DNA of 64,000 nucleotides from Spartinivicinus marinus (GTDB lineage: Bacteria; Pseudomonadota; Gammaproteobacteria; Pseudomonadales; Zooshikellaceae). The notes below the pieces were generated by a model that ran no database searches, had not been told where the DNA came from, and saw only the letters and a list, made by a program, of their open reading frames with translations. Every line of letters begins with the position of its first letter. The first letter of the stretch is position 1. The stretch is taken from assembly GCF_026309355.1 (NCBI RefSeq), contig NZ_JAPJZK010000001.1, positions 868,001-932,000 on the forward strand. The letters are read 5' to 3'. A program made the translations under genes and the position numbers. Below are positions 7,924 to 16,566 of this stretch, in pieces.

Positions 7924-9486
7924 TCAACTATATAATTCCCACCTTTGTTGCTTAATATATTCTACTGTCTGCCGCAATACCTGCTCTAAAGGCCGATCTT
8001 CTTCCACCAGTTCAAAATAGCTGAATACATCCTTATACATCGCCTGAAGTGGTTCGCTTAATGACGATAAATGCAGTTCACCCTTACGCGCTCGTAATGC
8101 TAATGCTTGGTGAATAGCTAAAACAGCTGCCGCAACAACTTGTTCTGTTAGCTCTAATACGCGCAAACAATCACGCGCAGCAATGGTTCCCATACTGACT
8201 TTATCTTGGTTATGGCACTCTGTAGAACGGGAAAACACACTGGCTGGCATGGTGAGCTTTAACGCTTCAGCTGTCCAGGCCGAAACACCAATTTGCACGG
8301 CTTTAAAACCATGGTTCACCATCAACCGCTCTTGGATGGCGCCAGTTAAATTTGCTGGTAAACCGTTATTAAATTTAGTGTCCATAATCAGTGCCAACTG
8401 CCGATCAACTAAATCCGCTAAATTGGCCACCGTGTTTTTCATAGAGTCCATCGCGAAGGCGATATGGCCACCATAAAAATGCCCACCATGAAGTACATGT
8501 TCACCTTCCGCATCAATGATTGGATTATCGTTAGCACTGTTAATTTCATTTTCAATAAAGGTTCTAAACGTAGGCAACGCATCTTGTAATACCCCAATCA
8601 CATGAGGTGCACATCGAATTGAATAACGATCCTGCAGCCGATCAGACTGTTTAGGTGATTCAACATGTTGCAAGTCAGTGCGTATCCACTTAGCCACTTC
8701 CATCTGCCCAGGGTGGGGTTTGACTGCAAACAGTTTTTCATCAAAATGGTAGGCATTCCCCTGCAAAGCAATACTGGCTAATGCTGTCAAACGGGATGTT
8801 AACTTCGCTAAGTAAGCTGACCGCTGGTAAGCGTCACAAGCCAGTGCCGTCATCACAGCAGTACCATTCATTATGGCCAGCCCTTCTTTTGGACGTAATT
8901 TTATTGGCTGAATATTTTTTTCCGCAAAAACCTGTTTAGCCGACAACTGTTGTCCTTGATAAATAACATCCCTTTCCCCCATTAATACCGCAGCAACATA
9001 AGAAAGTGGGGTTAAGTCGCCACTGGCTCCAACGGAACCTTCCTGGGGAATAACAGGTGCTATTTTTTGGTTAATCAATGTGGTTAATAACTGCAGCAAA
9101 TTCAAACTGACCCCAGAAACTCCTTTGGTTAATGAGGTTAAACGTACTGCCAATACGGCAATCGCTTGATCAACAGTTAAGTATTCACCTAAACCACAAC
9201 CATGAAATCGGGTTAAATGAACCGGGAGTTGTTCGACTAATTCTAGTGGTACGGATACAGTACAAGAGTCACCATACCCTGTAGTAACTCCATAGATCAC
9301 GCCTTCTTCATGGAGCAGTTTATCGAGAAACTCACACCCCTGTTTGATTTTATCAATAAAAGATTGATCAGAAGACAGTTCAACCTGCTGATCGCCGACA
9401 GCAATACTATTGATATCTTCAATGGAGACCCAGCTTTGATCTGAAATGGCAATGACTTTTTCAGCGTTTACAGCAGATTGAACCAT
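7924..9486 (-). CDS. aromatic amino acid ammonia-lyase (HAL/TAL/PAL family)
   Basis: 520-residue member of the MIO-dependent ammonia-lyase family. The Ala154-Ser155-Gly156 triad within GSVGASGDLTP cyclises to the electrophilic MIO cofactor. The catalytic tyrosine lies in YGVTTGYGD at about residue 65. F-N-S-A-N-D-N-P-type sequence (EINSANDNP) and a following G-G-H-F/H-G segment are also present. In flexirubin and several APE clusters such an enzyme deaminates tyrosine to 4-coumarate as aryl starter, and that role is inferred here. The residue pair that steers substrate choice aligns by eye to Phe94-His95, which does not separate tyrosine from phenylalanine or histidine use. Lack of neighbouring hut genes argues against histidine catabolism. 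Confidence 0.85.
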   Translation of the reverse strand: MVQSAVNAEKVIAISDQSWVSIEDINSIAVGDQQVELSSDQSFIDKIKQGCEFLDKLLHEEGVIYGVTTGYGDSCTVSVPLELVEQLPVHLTRFHGCGLGEYLTVDQAIAVLAVRLTSLTKGVSGVSLNLLQLLTTLINQKIAPVIPQEGSVGASGDLTPLSYVAAVLMGERDVIYQGQQLSAKQVFAEKNIQPIKLRPKEGLAIMNGTAVMTALACDAYQRSAYLAKLTSRLTALASIALQGNAYHFDEKLFAVKPHPGQMEVAKWIRTDLQHVESPKQSDRLQDRYSIRCAPHVIGVLQDALPTFRTFIENEINSANDNPIIDAEGEHVLHGGHFYGGHIAFAMDSMKNTVANLADLVDRQLALIMDTKFNNGLPANLTGAIQERLMVNHGFKAVQIGVSAWTAEALKLTMPASVFSRSTECHNQDKVSMGTIAARDCLRVLELTEQVVAAAVLAIHQALALRARKGELHLSSLSEPLQAMYKDVFSYFELVEEDRPLEQVLRQTVEYIKQQRWELYS

Positions 9487-9502
9487 GGATATTACACCCT
9501 AA

Positions 9503-11254
9503 TTACTTTATAGTTTTTTTCACAGCATTCGTTTGCGACGTTACAACTTTGTCTTGCTGCCAAAAATCAAAAAAATTAAACCACTGAAGTGGTTGTTTTA
9601 AACAAAACGTTTCTAAATGACTAACATAGATTTGCGCAGTTTTTATTATTTCCTGCTCTCTGACTTTTTTACCAAAGGGTATTTTTTCAGTTATTTTTTC
9701 AAAATGTACACAGTAGCGACGCTGAGCTTGATAACACAGCAAAAGATATACAGAGCATTTCAGTAAGCCGGCCAAAATAAATGGCCCTTTGGGGAAAGGT
9801 GCCTGATATCCTAAAAAGTCCAGGTAACAGCAATTAGCAGGGTCATTTACTGAAGTACGATCCCCAACAATCACAATAAACTCACCTTGCTCAATTTTCT
9901 CACTGAGCATAATGGCTGTATCCGGACCAATTTCTGTGACTTCTATTAAACTCAATTGCGCTTCTGGATTAATTTCTCTAATGATTTTATTAAAAGCGAC
10001 TGCATGTTTGGTATGCACTAGCACATTTACTTTTTGCCCATATTTAGCATAAGCAAGTGCTCGACAGATTTCGCTATTACCAAAATGCGCCGTAATAAAT
10101 AACGCACCTTGTTTATTCGCTAATAAATTATTGAAGAGCTCACCATTAATAATATCAACATCTTTTACCGTGATTTTATTTGCCCAGACCGCGCATTTGT
10201 CCAGCGCCGCTTTACCAAACTGCATAAAGTGTTTAAAGCTGTCTTGACTGCTGACTAATGCATCTGGAGTCATTTGTTCTGATAAGTGCTGTACTGCTTT
10301 ATTATGTCGTGTTTGCTGTTCCGCTACACGCGACAAATAGGTTTTTGATGCCTGTTGCGCCGCCTTATTGGTTAAATAAAAGTAACCGATGATTGGATAA
10401 AGCAACAGGCGAACTAATTTGTCGCCGCCTAACCGAAACATCCATAATAAAAACGTTAACCCCCAAATGCTGCCCCGCTCTCTGATTGACGCCCAATGGG
10501 TAGTTTGCTGGTCAAATAATTTGCGCTTAATTAAATTTGGCAGCCTTAACAACATACCACACACCAGTCGGGTATGCATTTTGCTGATCAACCAATTATC
10601 ATGCCATAAATTAAAATGGGATATACCATTTTCAGGGTAAATTACTCGGGTTGGATAAACTTCCACAGGAATCCCATGCCAGATCATTTTAACCAGCACT
10701 TCGATATCAAAATCCATCCTCTCACCCACCACCTGATCCAATACGGTAACTGTACTGGACAGTGGGTAAACGCGAAAACCAATCATTGAATCAGTCAATG
10801 ATAACGTTTCTAGCCACACCCAAAAATGCGTAAATAAACGCCCATACTGTCGTGATTTAGGAATAGAGTCGTCATACAAGGGCTGTCCTGTCACCAGTGC
10901 TTCAGGGTGCTGCCTGGCTGTTGCCAAAAGCTGAGGAATATCTTGCAAGTCATGCTGACCATCAGCATCGACTTGCAATGCATGGGAATACCCTTGTAAC
11001 CAGGCTGTTGCCAGTCCTTGTTTAACAGCAGCGCCTTTTCCCTGGTTTCTCGCCAGCGTCACAAGTGTTAAGCCTGGATTATCCTGCTTGAGCTGGGTTA
11101 ATGCTTGCTTGGTAGATTCATTACTCCCATCATCCACTACAATACAAGGCAGGTTAAGTGTATTTATGCCATCAATAACCCCAGCAATGGTTTTACTGTG
11201 ATTATAAATAGGGATCACTACACAAGGGGTAAACTCGCTCAAGGATTCCCCCAT
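9503..11254 (-). CDS. apeJ: fused family-2 glycosyltransferase and LpxL-type acyltransferase (ApeJ-like)
   Basis: Two-domain protein of 583 residues. The N-terminal third is a GT2 glycosyltransferase: CVVIPIYNHSKTI near residues 11-23, VDDGSNEST, and the metal-binding D-A-D in LQVDADGQHD. After a short hydrophobic stretch (about 265-290) comes a lysophospholipid/lipid-A type acyltransferase domain with the H-x4-E motif in AHFGNSE and a later FPKGPF segment. In APE clusters this protein is thought to join the polyene acyl chain to a glycolipid anchor. Its ATG overlaps the dehydratase stop region by 16 bases, which implies coupled translation. Confidence 0.85.
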   Translation of the reverse strand: MGESLSEFTPCVVIPIYNHSKTIAGVIDGINTLNLPCIVVDDGSNESTKQALTQLKQDNPGLTLVTLARNQGKGAAVKQGLATAWLQGYSHALQVDADGQHDLQDIPQLLATARQHPEALVTGQPLYDDSIPKSRQYGRLFTHFWVWLETLSLTDSMIGFRVYPLSSTVTVLDQVVGERMDFDIEVLVKMIWHGIPVEVYPTRVIYPENGISHFNLWHDNWLISKMHTRLVCGMLLRLPNLIKRKLFDQQTTHWASIRERGSIWGLTFLLWMFRLGGDKLVRLLLYPIIGYFYLTNKAAQQASKTYLSRVAEQQTRHNKAVQHLSEQMTPDALVSSQDSFKHFMQFGKAALDKCAVWANKITVKDVDIINGELFNNLLANKQGALFITAHFGNSEICRALAYAKYGQKVNVLVHTKHAVAFNKIIREINPEAQLSLIEVTEIGPDTAIMLSEKIEQGEFIVIVGDRTSVNDPANCCYLDFLGYQAPFPKGPFILAGLLKCSVYLLLCYQAQRRYCVHFEKITEKIPFGKKVREQEIIKTAQIYVSHLETFCLKQPLQWFNFFDFWQQDKVVTSQTNAVKKTIK

Positions 11255-11580
11255 ACAATCCGACCGGAAGAAAATACGTGTTCTTTATTGGTAAAACTGA
11301 ATTTTGTTTTACCACTAGCTAAGCGTTCCAAACTCAAATACAAAGTGGTAGGCGGCATGACCAATTGCTGAAACTTGATGACTTCCAGTTGCTTAACTGA
11401 TGCCTGACCTAAACCCAATTGCAGGGCAAAATGAATGGCCCAATCAACCTGCACCACCCCAGGCAACACTGGTTGATTAGGAAAATGGCCTGCAAAGTGG
11501 GGCAACGATTCGGTAATTGTCAATACAACCGTAGCCTGTTGGTCTGCTTGCTGTTCAATTGAGTAGTCTGGTAATTCCAT
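11239..11580 (-). CDS. apeI: 3-hydroxyacyl-ACP dehydratase, short hotdog protein (ApeI-like)
   Basis: 113-residue single-hotdog protein with the FabZ-like active-site segment HFPNQPVLPGVVQVDWA at about residues 31-47, in which the histidine and the acidic residue on the following helix are the expected catalytic pair. It is shorter than housekeeping FabZ (encoded elsewhere in this window) and matches the ApeI type of APE clusters, which works with ApeP. It lies between the AMP-ligase gene and the glycosyl/acyltransferase gene. Confidence 0.85.
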   Translation of the reverse strand: MELPDYSIEQQADQQATVVLTITESLPHFAGHFPNQPVLPGVVQVDWAIHFALQLGLGQASVKQLEVIKFQQLVMPPTTLYLSLERLASGKTKFSFTNKEHVFSSGRIVWGNP

Positions 11581-11654
11581 CGTTCACATACCCTTCGCGA
11601 ATTGCTGTGAGCATATACCGCTTTTGCTTTACACCTAGCTTTCACCTAAAAAGC

Positions 11655-13106
11655 TCATTGTTTCTCAAATAGCGCAGTTAAGGCGCTTACAGACATTTTA
11701 CCTTGGCTATTTTCAGGTAATTGATTCACATACCGCCATTTTTTGGGTAGTAGTGTCCGCTCAAAGTGGTTGCTTAATAATTGAGTAAAGTGCAAATTCA
11801 GTGACCTTTTACCCAGCTTATGCAGCTTTTCCTGCCCTGCTGTCGTTAATACAATCGCTACCCCTACTTTGGCTCTCGCCCCTGTCTGCAAGCCAACAGC
11901 AGCCACTTGGCTGACTTCCTTACATTGTTGCAACACTGCCTCTAGTTGGGCCAGCGATAATCGCTTTTCTTCAATTTTTACAATTCGGTCAGCTCGCTCT
12001 TTTAAATAAAACTGCCCGTCTTTTTGTAGCTCAATCATATCACCCATCACAAAGTGGGAATGATCTGAACTAATAAAAGGTGAACTAACTTGTAAACAAC
12101 CTGTTTCACAATCCTTGCTAACAGCACAGCGAGGCAAAGGAGTCCAAGCGGAGTTTTCCTGAGATTGTTGGCGCCAGGCTACCCCCCCTGTCTCTGTACT
12201 ACCCAGTATTTCAACAGGCAACTGCTGTAGTCCATCAACTATTTGCCTAGCAACCTGGTAGTCCAGTTTTCCACCTGAAGACACCACCATCGCTAACGAT
12301 TCAACCGGGCTGTCAATTGCATCTGGCAATCGTTTTAACAATGCAGGGCTGGCTATCCAGACAACTCTTTCAAACTGGCGGGAAATGGCTAGCAGCTCTT
12401 CTGGATAACTAACCAGTGGGCTGAAAATAGGGCTACCAATGGTGAGAGGCCATAAGATTTTAAATAAAAAGCCATATATGTGCTGATGGCTAACTGTCGA
12501 TATAAAAACCGCTTGCGACGTGTTTTCTCGCCATAAACCATTAAGCACAGCGACTTCATCAATCAGCTGACCAAATTGCTTGGCTATCAGCTTAGGCTTG
12601 CCAGTCGTACCTGAGGTATAAAAAAACAACGGCTGTTGACAGCTCACCGAAAACAACTGTTGCTTACTCAGATCAAGTATTTCTTTAGGGTCTGACAATG
12701 CTTCTAAGACTACAGGGATATGATGATCATTGCCGGTGGCTAATGAAACATCGGTTAATAATGTATAATTTTGAGAAATTAAGTCGTTAAAAGTAGCTGT
12801 TTGTTTATTGGGAATAATCACTATCGCTAAGCGAGTTTTCAGTGCCGCTAATAAGGCAATAATAAAATGTACCGAGTCATCACAATAAATGGCCCAGCCT
12901 TGAGTATTTACCCTATTACTCAACTTTTCTGCAAAACCTTCAACCGACTTTAATATGGTGGCAGTTGTCACTGTTTGCCCAGCATTCAAATAACCAACGG
13001 GTCGCTGAGTTAAATTACCGCTATTAATTAGCTTTTCGAGCTGCTTAAAACAGGCTGGCTGCCAATTTTCATTAGGAATCAAACCTGCTGCACTATCATT
13101 CAACAC
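11655..13106 (-). CDS. apeH: AMP-dependent acyl ligase of aryl polyene cluster (ApeH-like)
   Basis: 483-residue adenylate-forming enzyme. The P-loop-like A3 motif YTSGTTGKPKL is present near residue 175, with a later G-S-T-E-T-G-G motif and the D-R-I-V-K-I-E-E-K hinge near residue 390. It probably activates the aryl acid made by the ammonia-lyase and loads it on one of the two acyl carrier proteins. The start is GTG at 13106 with AAGGA seven bases upstream. It overlaps the end of the membrane protein gene. Confidence 0.85.
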   Translation of the reverse strand: MLNDSAAGLIPNENWQPACFKQLEKLINSGNLTQRPVGYLNAGQTVTTATILKSVEGFAEKLSNRVNTQGWAIYCDDSVHFIIALLAALKTRLAIVIIPNKQTATFNDLISQNYTLLTDVSLATGNDHHIPVVLEALSDPKEILDLSKQQLFSVSCQQPLFFYTSGTTGKPKLIAKQFGQLIDEVAVLNGLWRENTSQAVFISTVSHQHIYGFLFKILWPLTIGSPIFSPLVSYPEELLAISRQFERVVWIASPALLKRLPDAIDSPVESLAMVVSSGGKLDYQVARQIVDGLQQLPVEILGSTETGGVAWRQQSQENSAWTPLPRCAVSKDCETGCLQVSSPFISSDHSHFVMGDMIELQKDGQFYLKERADRIVKIEEKRLSLAQLEAVLQQCKEVSQVAAVGLQTGARAKVGVAIVLTTAGQEKLHKLGKRSLNLHFTQLLSNHFERTLLPKKWRYVNQLPENSQGKMSVSALTALFEKQ

Positions 13107-13672
13107 TGTTGATTCCTTTTCTTTACTTGTTGCCTAACACACCACTCACCGGCAAATAACAACCCCATTAATAAATAGGCAATAAAGCCGTTATACCAAG
13201 TCCAGACAGCAAAAGAACAATAAATTGCCGTAAATGCGGCAATTAAACCATTCACCGCAAAAAAGCATACCCATACCATGGTTACCTTTCGAGTGTAGGC
13301 TATTGCTTCATCAGGTAAGTCTGGTTCCTGCAATCTAGCTAATCGCTCAATCATTGAGGGTGGAGATTTCAGCGTAACACCAAAAATAACCAACATAATA
13401 ATATTCATAACTACAGGGTATAGCTTTAATGGCATTTCATGGTTCAACACCATTGTGCTCAGTGCCAAGAAAAAAATAGCAACTCCGCCCCACAATGCAG
13501 GCTTAAGCAACTGAAGATTATTACGCACAACACGGCTCAATGTCAGCCGTGCCATAATCAGGATAAAGAGTAGTAACCCTATCCACCGAGGTTCTAAATA
13601 CTTTAACCCCATTAGCACAATAACCGGATAAAGTACCCCTAATATAGCAATAAGCCCATTCAACCAGCGCAT
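13100..13672 (-). CDS. apeG: COG4648-type membrane protein of aryl polyene cluster (ApeG-like)
   Basis: 190-residue integral membrane protein with five to six hydrophobic segments spread along its length and short loops. The sequence resembles the COG4648 family found in APE and related polyene lipid clusters. No catalytic residues are recognisable and its job is not established. It might be a scaffold or part of the lipid-transfer machinery. The ATG at 13672 was preferred to a TTG two codons upstream because AAGGA sits eight bases before it. It overlaps the ligase gene. Confidence 0.7.
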   Translation of the reverse strand: MRWLNGLIAILGVLYPVIVLMGLKYLEPRWIGLLLFILIMARLTLSRVVRNNLQLLKPALWGGVAIFFLALSTMVLNHEMPLKLYPVVMNIIMLVIFGVTLKSPPSMIERLARLQEPDLPDEAIAYTRKVTMVWVCFFAVNGLIAAFTAIYCSFAVWTWYNGFIAYLLMGLLFAGEWCVRQQVKKRNQQC

Positions 13673-13779
13673 CAGCAATCCTTGCTGATCTTTGGTTTGA
13701 ATGGTGCAGCGATAATAATACTGAGTGATAAATTCATAGAATGGCTGCTACGCAATACATACTTTTAAATGAGTTGCCG

Positions 13780-14025
13780 CTATTTAACTAACTGCTCAAC
13801 AGCATTGACCACATCATTGACTGTTCTTACGGCTTTAAACTCTTCAGGCTTAATTTTTTTATTGGTCAGTTCTTGCAGCATAATGACTAAGTCAACCGCA
13901 TCGATACTATCGAGATCAAGCTCTTCATATAAGTTTGCTTCAGGAGCAATGTCCGCTTCATCAATTTCAAACTTATCAACCAATATTTCAGTAAGTGCAG
14001 CTAAAATATCCTGACGAGATTGCAT
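13780..14025 (-). CDS. apeF: acyl carrier protein (second of pair, ApeF-like)
   Basis: 81-residue acyl carrier protein. The phosphopantetheine attachment serine is Ser40 in LDLDSIDAVDL, and the acidic helix around it is typical. In the described APE system two carrier proteins divide the work, one carrying the aryl starter and the other the elongating or dehydrating intermediates. Which is which cannot be told here. It follows the other ACP gene after 15 bases. It is separated from the next gene, encoding the membrane protein, by about 107 bases. Confidence 0.92.
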   Translation of the reverse strand: MQSRQDILAALTEILVDKFEIDEADIAPEANLYEELDLDSIDAVDLVIMLQELTNKKIKPEEFKAVRTVNDVVNAVEQLVK

Positions 14026-14040
14026 GGTTTACTTCCTCTC

Positions 14041-14295
14041 TTACTTATTTGCTTCAATAAAGGCAGCAAGGCTATTAATGGATGCAAAATGCTGCTTATT
14101 ATCTTCAGCATTGGCTTCGATTTTAATGTTGTAGCGCTTTTTCAACGCTAAACCAAGCTCCAATGCATCTATTGAATCCAGCCCTAATCCCTCAACAAAT
14201 AATGGTTCGTCATCAACAATATCTGCAGGCTCTACATCTTCTAAATCCAACACATCAACTATTAACGTTTTTAACTCTTCCTTTAAGCTAGACAT
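14041..14295 (-). CDS. apeE: acyl carrier protein (first of pair, ApeE-like)
   Basis: 84-residue acyl carrier protein with the phosphopantetheinylation site Ser41 in GLGLDSIDALEL. It is strongly acidic. It differs clearly from its neighbour (for example V-E-G-L-G-L-D against E-E-L-D-L-D before the serine), so the two are not a recent duplication. It lies 11 bases downstream of the acyltransferase gene within the same-strand operon. Confidence 0.92.
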   Translation of the reverse strand: MSSLKEELKTLIVDVLDLEDVEPADIVDDEPLFVEGLGLDSIDALELGLALKKRYNIKIEANAEDNKQHFASINSLAAFIEANK

Positions 14296-14306
14296 AACTA
14301 CTACCC

Positions 14307-15059
14307 TTATGTGTACTGACTTTCTAAATACCGGGTTAATTGCCTAGTGGCCCGAGGCAGCTCATTTACCTCGGCTAAAAACGGCTTAATTTCCACTAAG
14401 TGTTTAACCTCAACTAAAAACTTCACTTTCCGATCAGCAACCTGATACCACTTTTCTTGTTTGGTTAAAGTGGTTGGCTGACAGCTAATGTCAACTAAGC
14501 GAATATCTGCTTCTGCCCTTAATGCAATATTAGCTGCCCCTCGCTGAAACCGAATAGCCTTGCCTGGTGTGGTTCGAGTTCCCTCAGGAAACAAAATTAA
14601 ACAGCCCCCTTGGTTTAATGAGGCTCTACACTGGTTAATTAATGTTTCTGGGTCTTGATTACTGATATAACCGGCTGCTTTCACAACCCCTTTTAATAAT
14701 GGATTATGCCAAAGCGCCTGCTTCACCACACAGTCGGCTTGGGGCAAAGCTGCTATCAGTAACACCACATCCAATAAAGAGGGGTGATTTGCAATAATAA
14801 CACGTCCCTTATCAGCTCTTAGATTTTCCAGCCCTTTAATTTCATAACTCATAACACCTAAGTAATCTAAAACTTTGAGATAAAACCGAAAGCTACAGCT
14901 GATCAACCGTTGAGCCCGATAACGTCGTTGCCACTGATCACGCCACACCAAATTAATCAGAGGAAAAGCCAGCAAGGCAAGTAGAAATCCACCCAGGCCA
15001 AACAATAAAAAGCTAAAGCCAGTGGCTAGCACCCGCCAAATTAAATAGAGCTTTTTCAT
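14307..15059 (-). CDS. apeD: 1-acylglycerol-3-phosphate acyltransferase-like protein (ApeD-like)
   Basis: 250-residue PlsC-type acyltransferase. The N-terminus has a hydrophobic segment (about residues 5-33). The catalytic H-x4-D motif lies in NHPSLLD and the acceptor-binding motif in FPEGTRT. It could transfer the polyene acyl chain onto a lipid acceptor, complementing the fused acyltransferase downstream. The longest reading frame starts eight codons' worth earlier at 15080. I chose the ATG at 15059 because it overlaps the stop of the upstream gene by one base, the usual coupled arrangement. Confidence 0.85.
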   Translation of the reverse strand: MKKLYLIWRVLATGFSFLLFGLGGFLLALLAFPLINLVWRDQWQRRYRAQRLISCSFRFYLKVLDYLGVMSYEIKGLENLRADKGRVIIANHPSLLDVVLLIAALPQADCVVKQALWHNPLLKGVVKAAGYISNQDPETLINQCRASLNQGGCLILFPEGTRTTPGKAIRFQRGAANIALRAEADIRLVDISCQPTTLTKQEKWYQVADRKVKFLVEVKHLVEIKPFLAEVNELPRATRQLTRYLESQYT

Positions 15060-15796
15060 TACAACTGCTCGTACTTCCACACCATTCGGTCGGTAGATAC
15101 TTGGGTGTGTTGCTGGCCTAATAATAAAAATCGAATAAATGCTAAAGCTGGCGATGATATTGAAGGCTTGCTCTCAATCTCTGTCTTTTGATAACTCATC
15201 TGAATAGGTGTACCACTTTGCTGGGATAACATCATTCCCACACTAAAACAGGGATTAGGCTCATCCTGAAAAGCCTGATAAAAATCAGGTAATGGCATAT
15301 GGGTAAAGATCAACAAAACTCTATCTACCTCAGCAATAGATAGTTGTGATACAGCCTCAATTAAACTATTTGGAAAAGTATCTTTACCCGCTGCAATAGC
15401 CGTTGTGGCAGCATTATCCTTGAATAACACACCATACCAGCCTGCGGTGCTGTTATGCACTGATAAGCCAAACTCTGTAGGTGATAACGGCTCATCTATA
15501 GCCAGTTGTTGCAGCATATGTTGCATCCGCTGGGCCTCACCATGGCGGCTGGCAAATATTGTGCGGACCGAATCAATTTCAATTTTTTCCAGACACTCTT
15601 GCGCAACCGTTAAGGCCATTTTAGCCTGCAAACTCAGCCTGCGCCGTTGCCTAGCTGGTAGCCAGTCTAGTGTTGGCTGTTCTTCAGTTGCAGGCATACT
15701 GGCTGCACTCTCAGCCCATTGCTGCCACGCTGTTTGACTATTCAGGCCTGGTGCCCAAGCACACCAGTTTTCAATTGAAAAAGTTAACTGCTGCAT
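15059..15796 (-). CDS. apeC: short beta-ketoacyl synthase-like protein / chain-length factor (ApeC-like)
   Basis: 245-residue protein resembling the N-terminal half of a ketosynthase (the family found in type II clusters as a separate polypeptide). It has I-F-A-S-R-H-G-E and LSPTEFGLSVHNSTAGWYG segments but no nucleophilic cysteine at the usual place, where S-V-H-N-S appears. It probably partners the full ketosynthase as a chain-length factor. It is the first gene of the visible operon. The next gene upstream is recX, 251 bases away, so the pigment promoter should lie in that gap. A strong ribosome-binding site is not seen before its ATG. Confidence 0.8.
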   Translation of the reverse strand: MQQLTFSIENWCAWAPGLNSQTAWQQWAESAASMPATEEQPTLDWLPARQRRRLSLQAKMALTVAQECLEKIEIDSVRTIFASRHGEAQRMQHMLQQLAIDEPLSPTEFGLSVHNSTAGWYGVLFKDNAATTAIAAGKDTFPNSLIEAVSQLSIAEVDRVLLIFTHMPLPDFYQAFQDEPNPCFSVGMMLSQQSGTPIQMSYQKTEIESKPSISSPALAFIRFLLLGQQHTQVSTDRMVWKYEQL

Positions 15797-15825
15797 AATA
15801 ATTGAGACTAGTGTTATCTCCCAAT

Positions 15826-15872
15826 TTAAGTGGACTTAAGTGGGCAAAGCCACCTATAGCGATTCCCACTTA
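15826..15872. promoter_or_regulatory. possible operator: three copies of TTAAGTGG upstream of apeC
   Basis: TTAAGTGG occurs at 15826-15833 and again at 15836-15843. The reverse complement CCCACTTA lies at 15865-15872 and pairs with TAAGTGGG at 15837-15844 across 20 bases. The repeats lie 30-76 bases upstream of the first aryl polyene gene, so they could bind a regulator or form a leader hairpin. No regulator gene is adjacent and the assignment is speculative. Confidence 0.3.
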
Positions 15873-15968
15873 GTTTGGTAGGCGTTTCAAAGGGTGGTAG
15901 TAATACACTGCATAATAGCCAATTTAATAGCAGACCAACAAAAAGCGGGCACTATATCATATCCCCTG

Positions 15969-15993
15969 TTTTTTTGTGAGTCTCGCAAAAAAA
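15969..15993. repeat. near-perfect palindrome between recX and the pigment operon
   Basis: T7-GTGAG-T-CTCGC-A8 forms an almost perfect inverted repeat with one mismatch. In both directions the T-run precedes and the A-run follows the GC part, so it is not a standard intrinsic terminator despite sitting downstream of recX. It may be a weak attenuating hairpin or have no role. Confidence 0.4.
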
Positions 15994-16047
15994 ATTGCTG
16001 TTTAAGGCGTAACATAGCCAAAGCATTCGAGAAGAAGGGTATAAAGG

Positions 16048-16506
16048 TTAAGATTCAGAATGAGTTGTAAGAGCTTGTTGGATTATTTCGAAATCAAACC
16101 CACGTTGAATTAAATAGCGCTGTTTTTTCGCTATTAATACCAGATCACTTGGTTCTGGGTTAAACTTTTTTGCTAGTGCTGCCCTTGCTAACTGAAGCCA
16201 GTCAACATCCTGATTGACTTTTAATACCTGCTCAACAAGTGATTGATCAATTCCTTTTTGCTGCATTTCTAGTTGAATCCGCTTAAGTCCTAGTCTTTTT
16301 TCAATACAGCGTCGAAAAATCATTTCCGCAGCGCGCTGATCAGACAAATAGCCTGCTTCCCTTAGCTCTTCCAGCACAAGCTCTACTTGTTCACCAGCAA
16401 AGGTACGTGATTTCAATTTTTGTTTTAATTCTTGAGCAGAGTGCTCACGACGAGCAAGCAGCCGTAAAGCTGCTTGTCGTATTTTTTGAGGTGAGGAGTT
16501 GTTCAT
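16048..16506 (-). CDS. recX: regulatory protein RecX
   Basis: 152-residue RecX, which binds within the RecA filament and limits its extension and activities. The sequence has the family's tandem three-helix repeats: A-L-R-L-L-A-R-R-E-H-S near residue 12, L-R-E-A-G-Y-L-S-D-Q-R-A near 48 and a third toward the C-terminus. Length fits the family. It lies 60 bases downstream of recA on the same strand with no clear terminator between, so it is probably expressed by readthrough from the LexA-controlled recA promoter. Confidence 0.93.
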   Translation of the reverse strand: MNNSSPQKIRQAALRLLARREHSAQELKQKLKSRTFAGEQVELVLEELREAGYLSDQRAAEMIFRRCIEKRLGLKRIQLEMQQKGIDQSLVEQVLKVNQDVDWLQLARAALAKKFNPEPSDLVLIAKKQRYLIQRGFDFEIIQQALTTHSES

Positions 16507-16566
16507 CTATAAACTATTAAAACACTAACCAAATACTGCTAATAGCAATACCTACTGCCCTAGCAA

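Noticed and set aside
15969-15993. Palindrome as a terminator for recX
   Set aside because: On both strands the T-run comes before the stem and the A-run after it, so the U-tail needed for intrinsic termination is missing.
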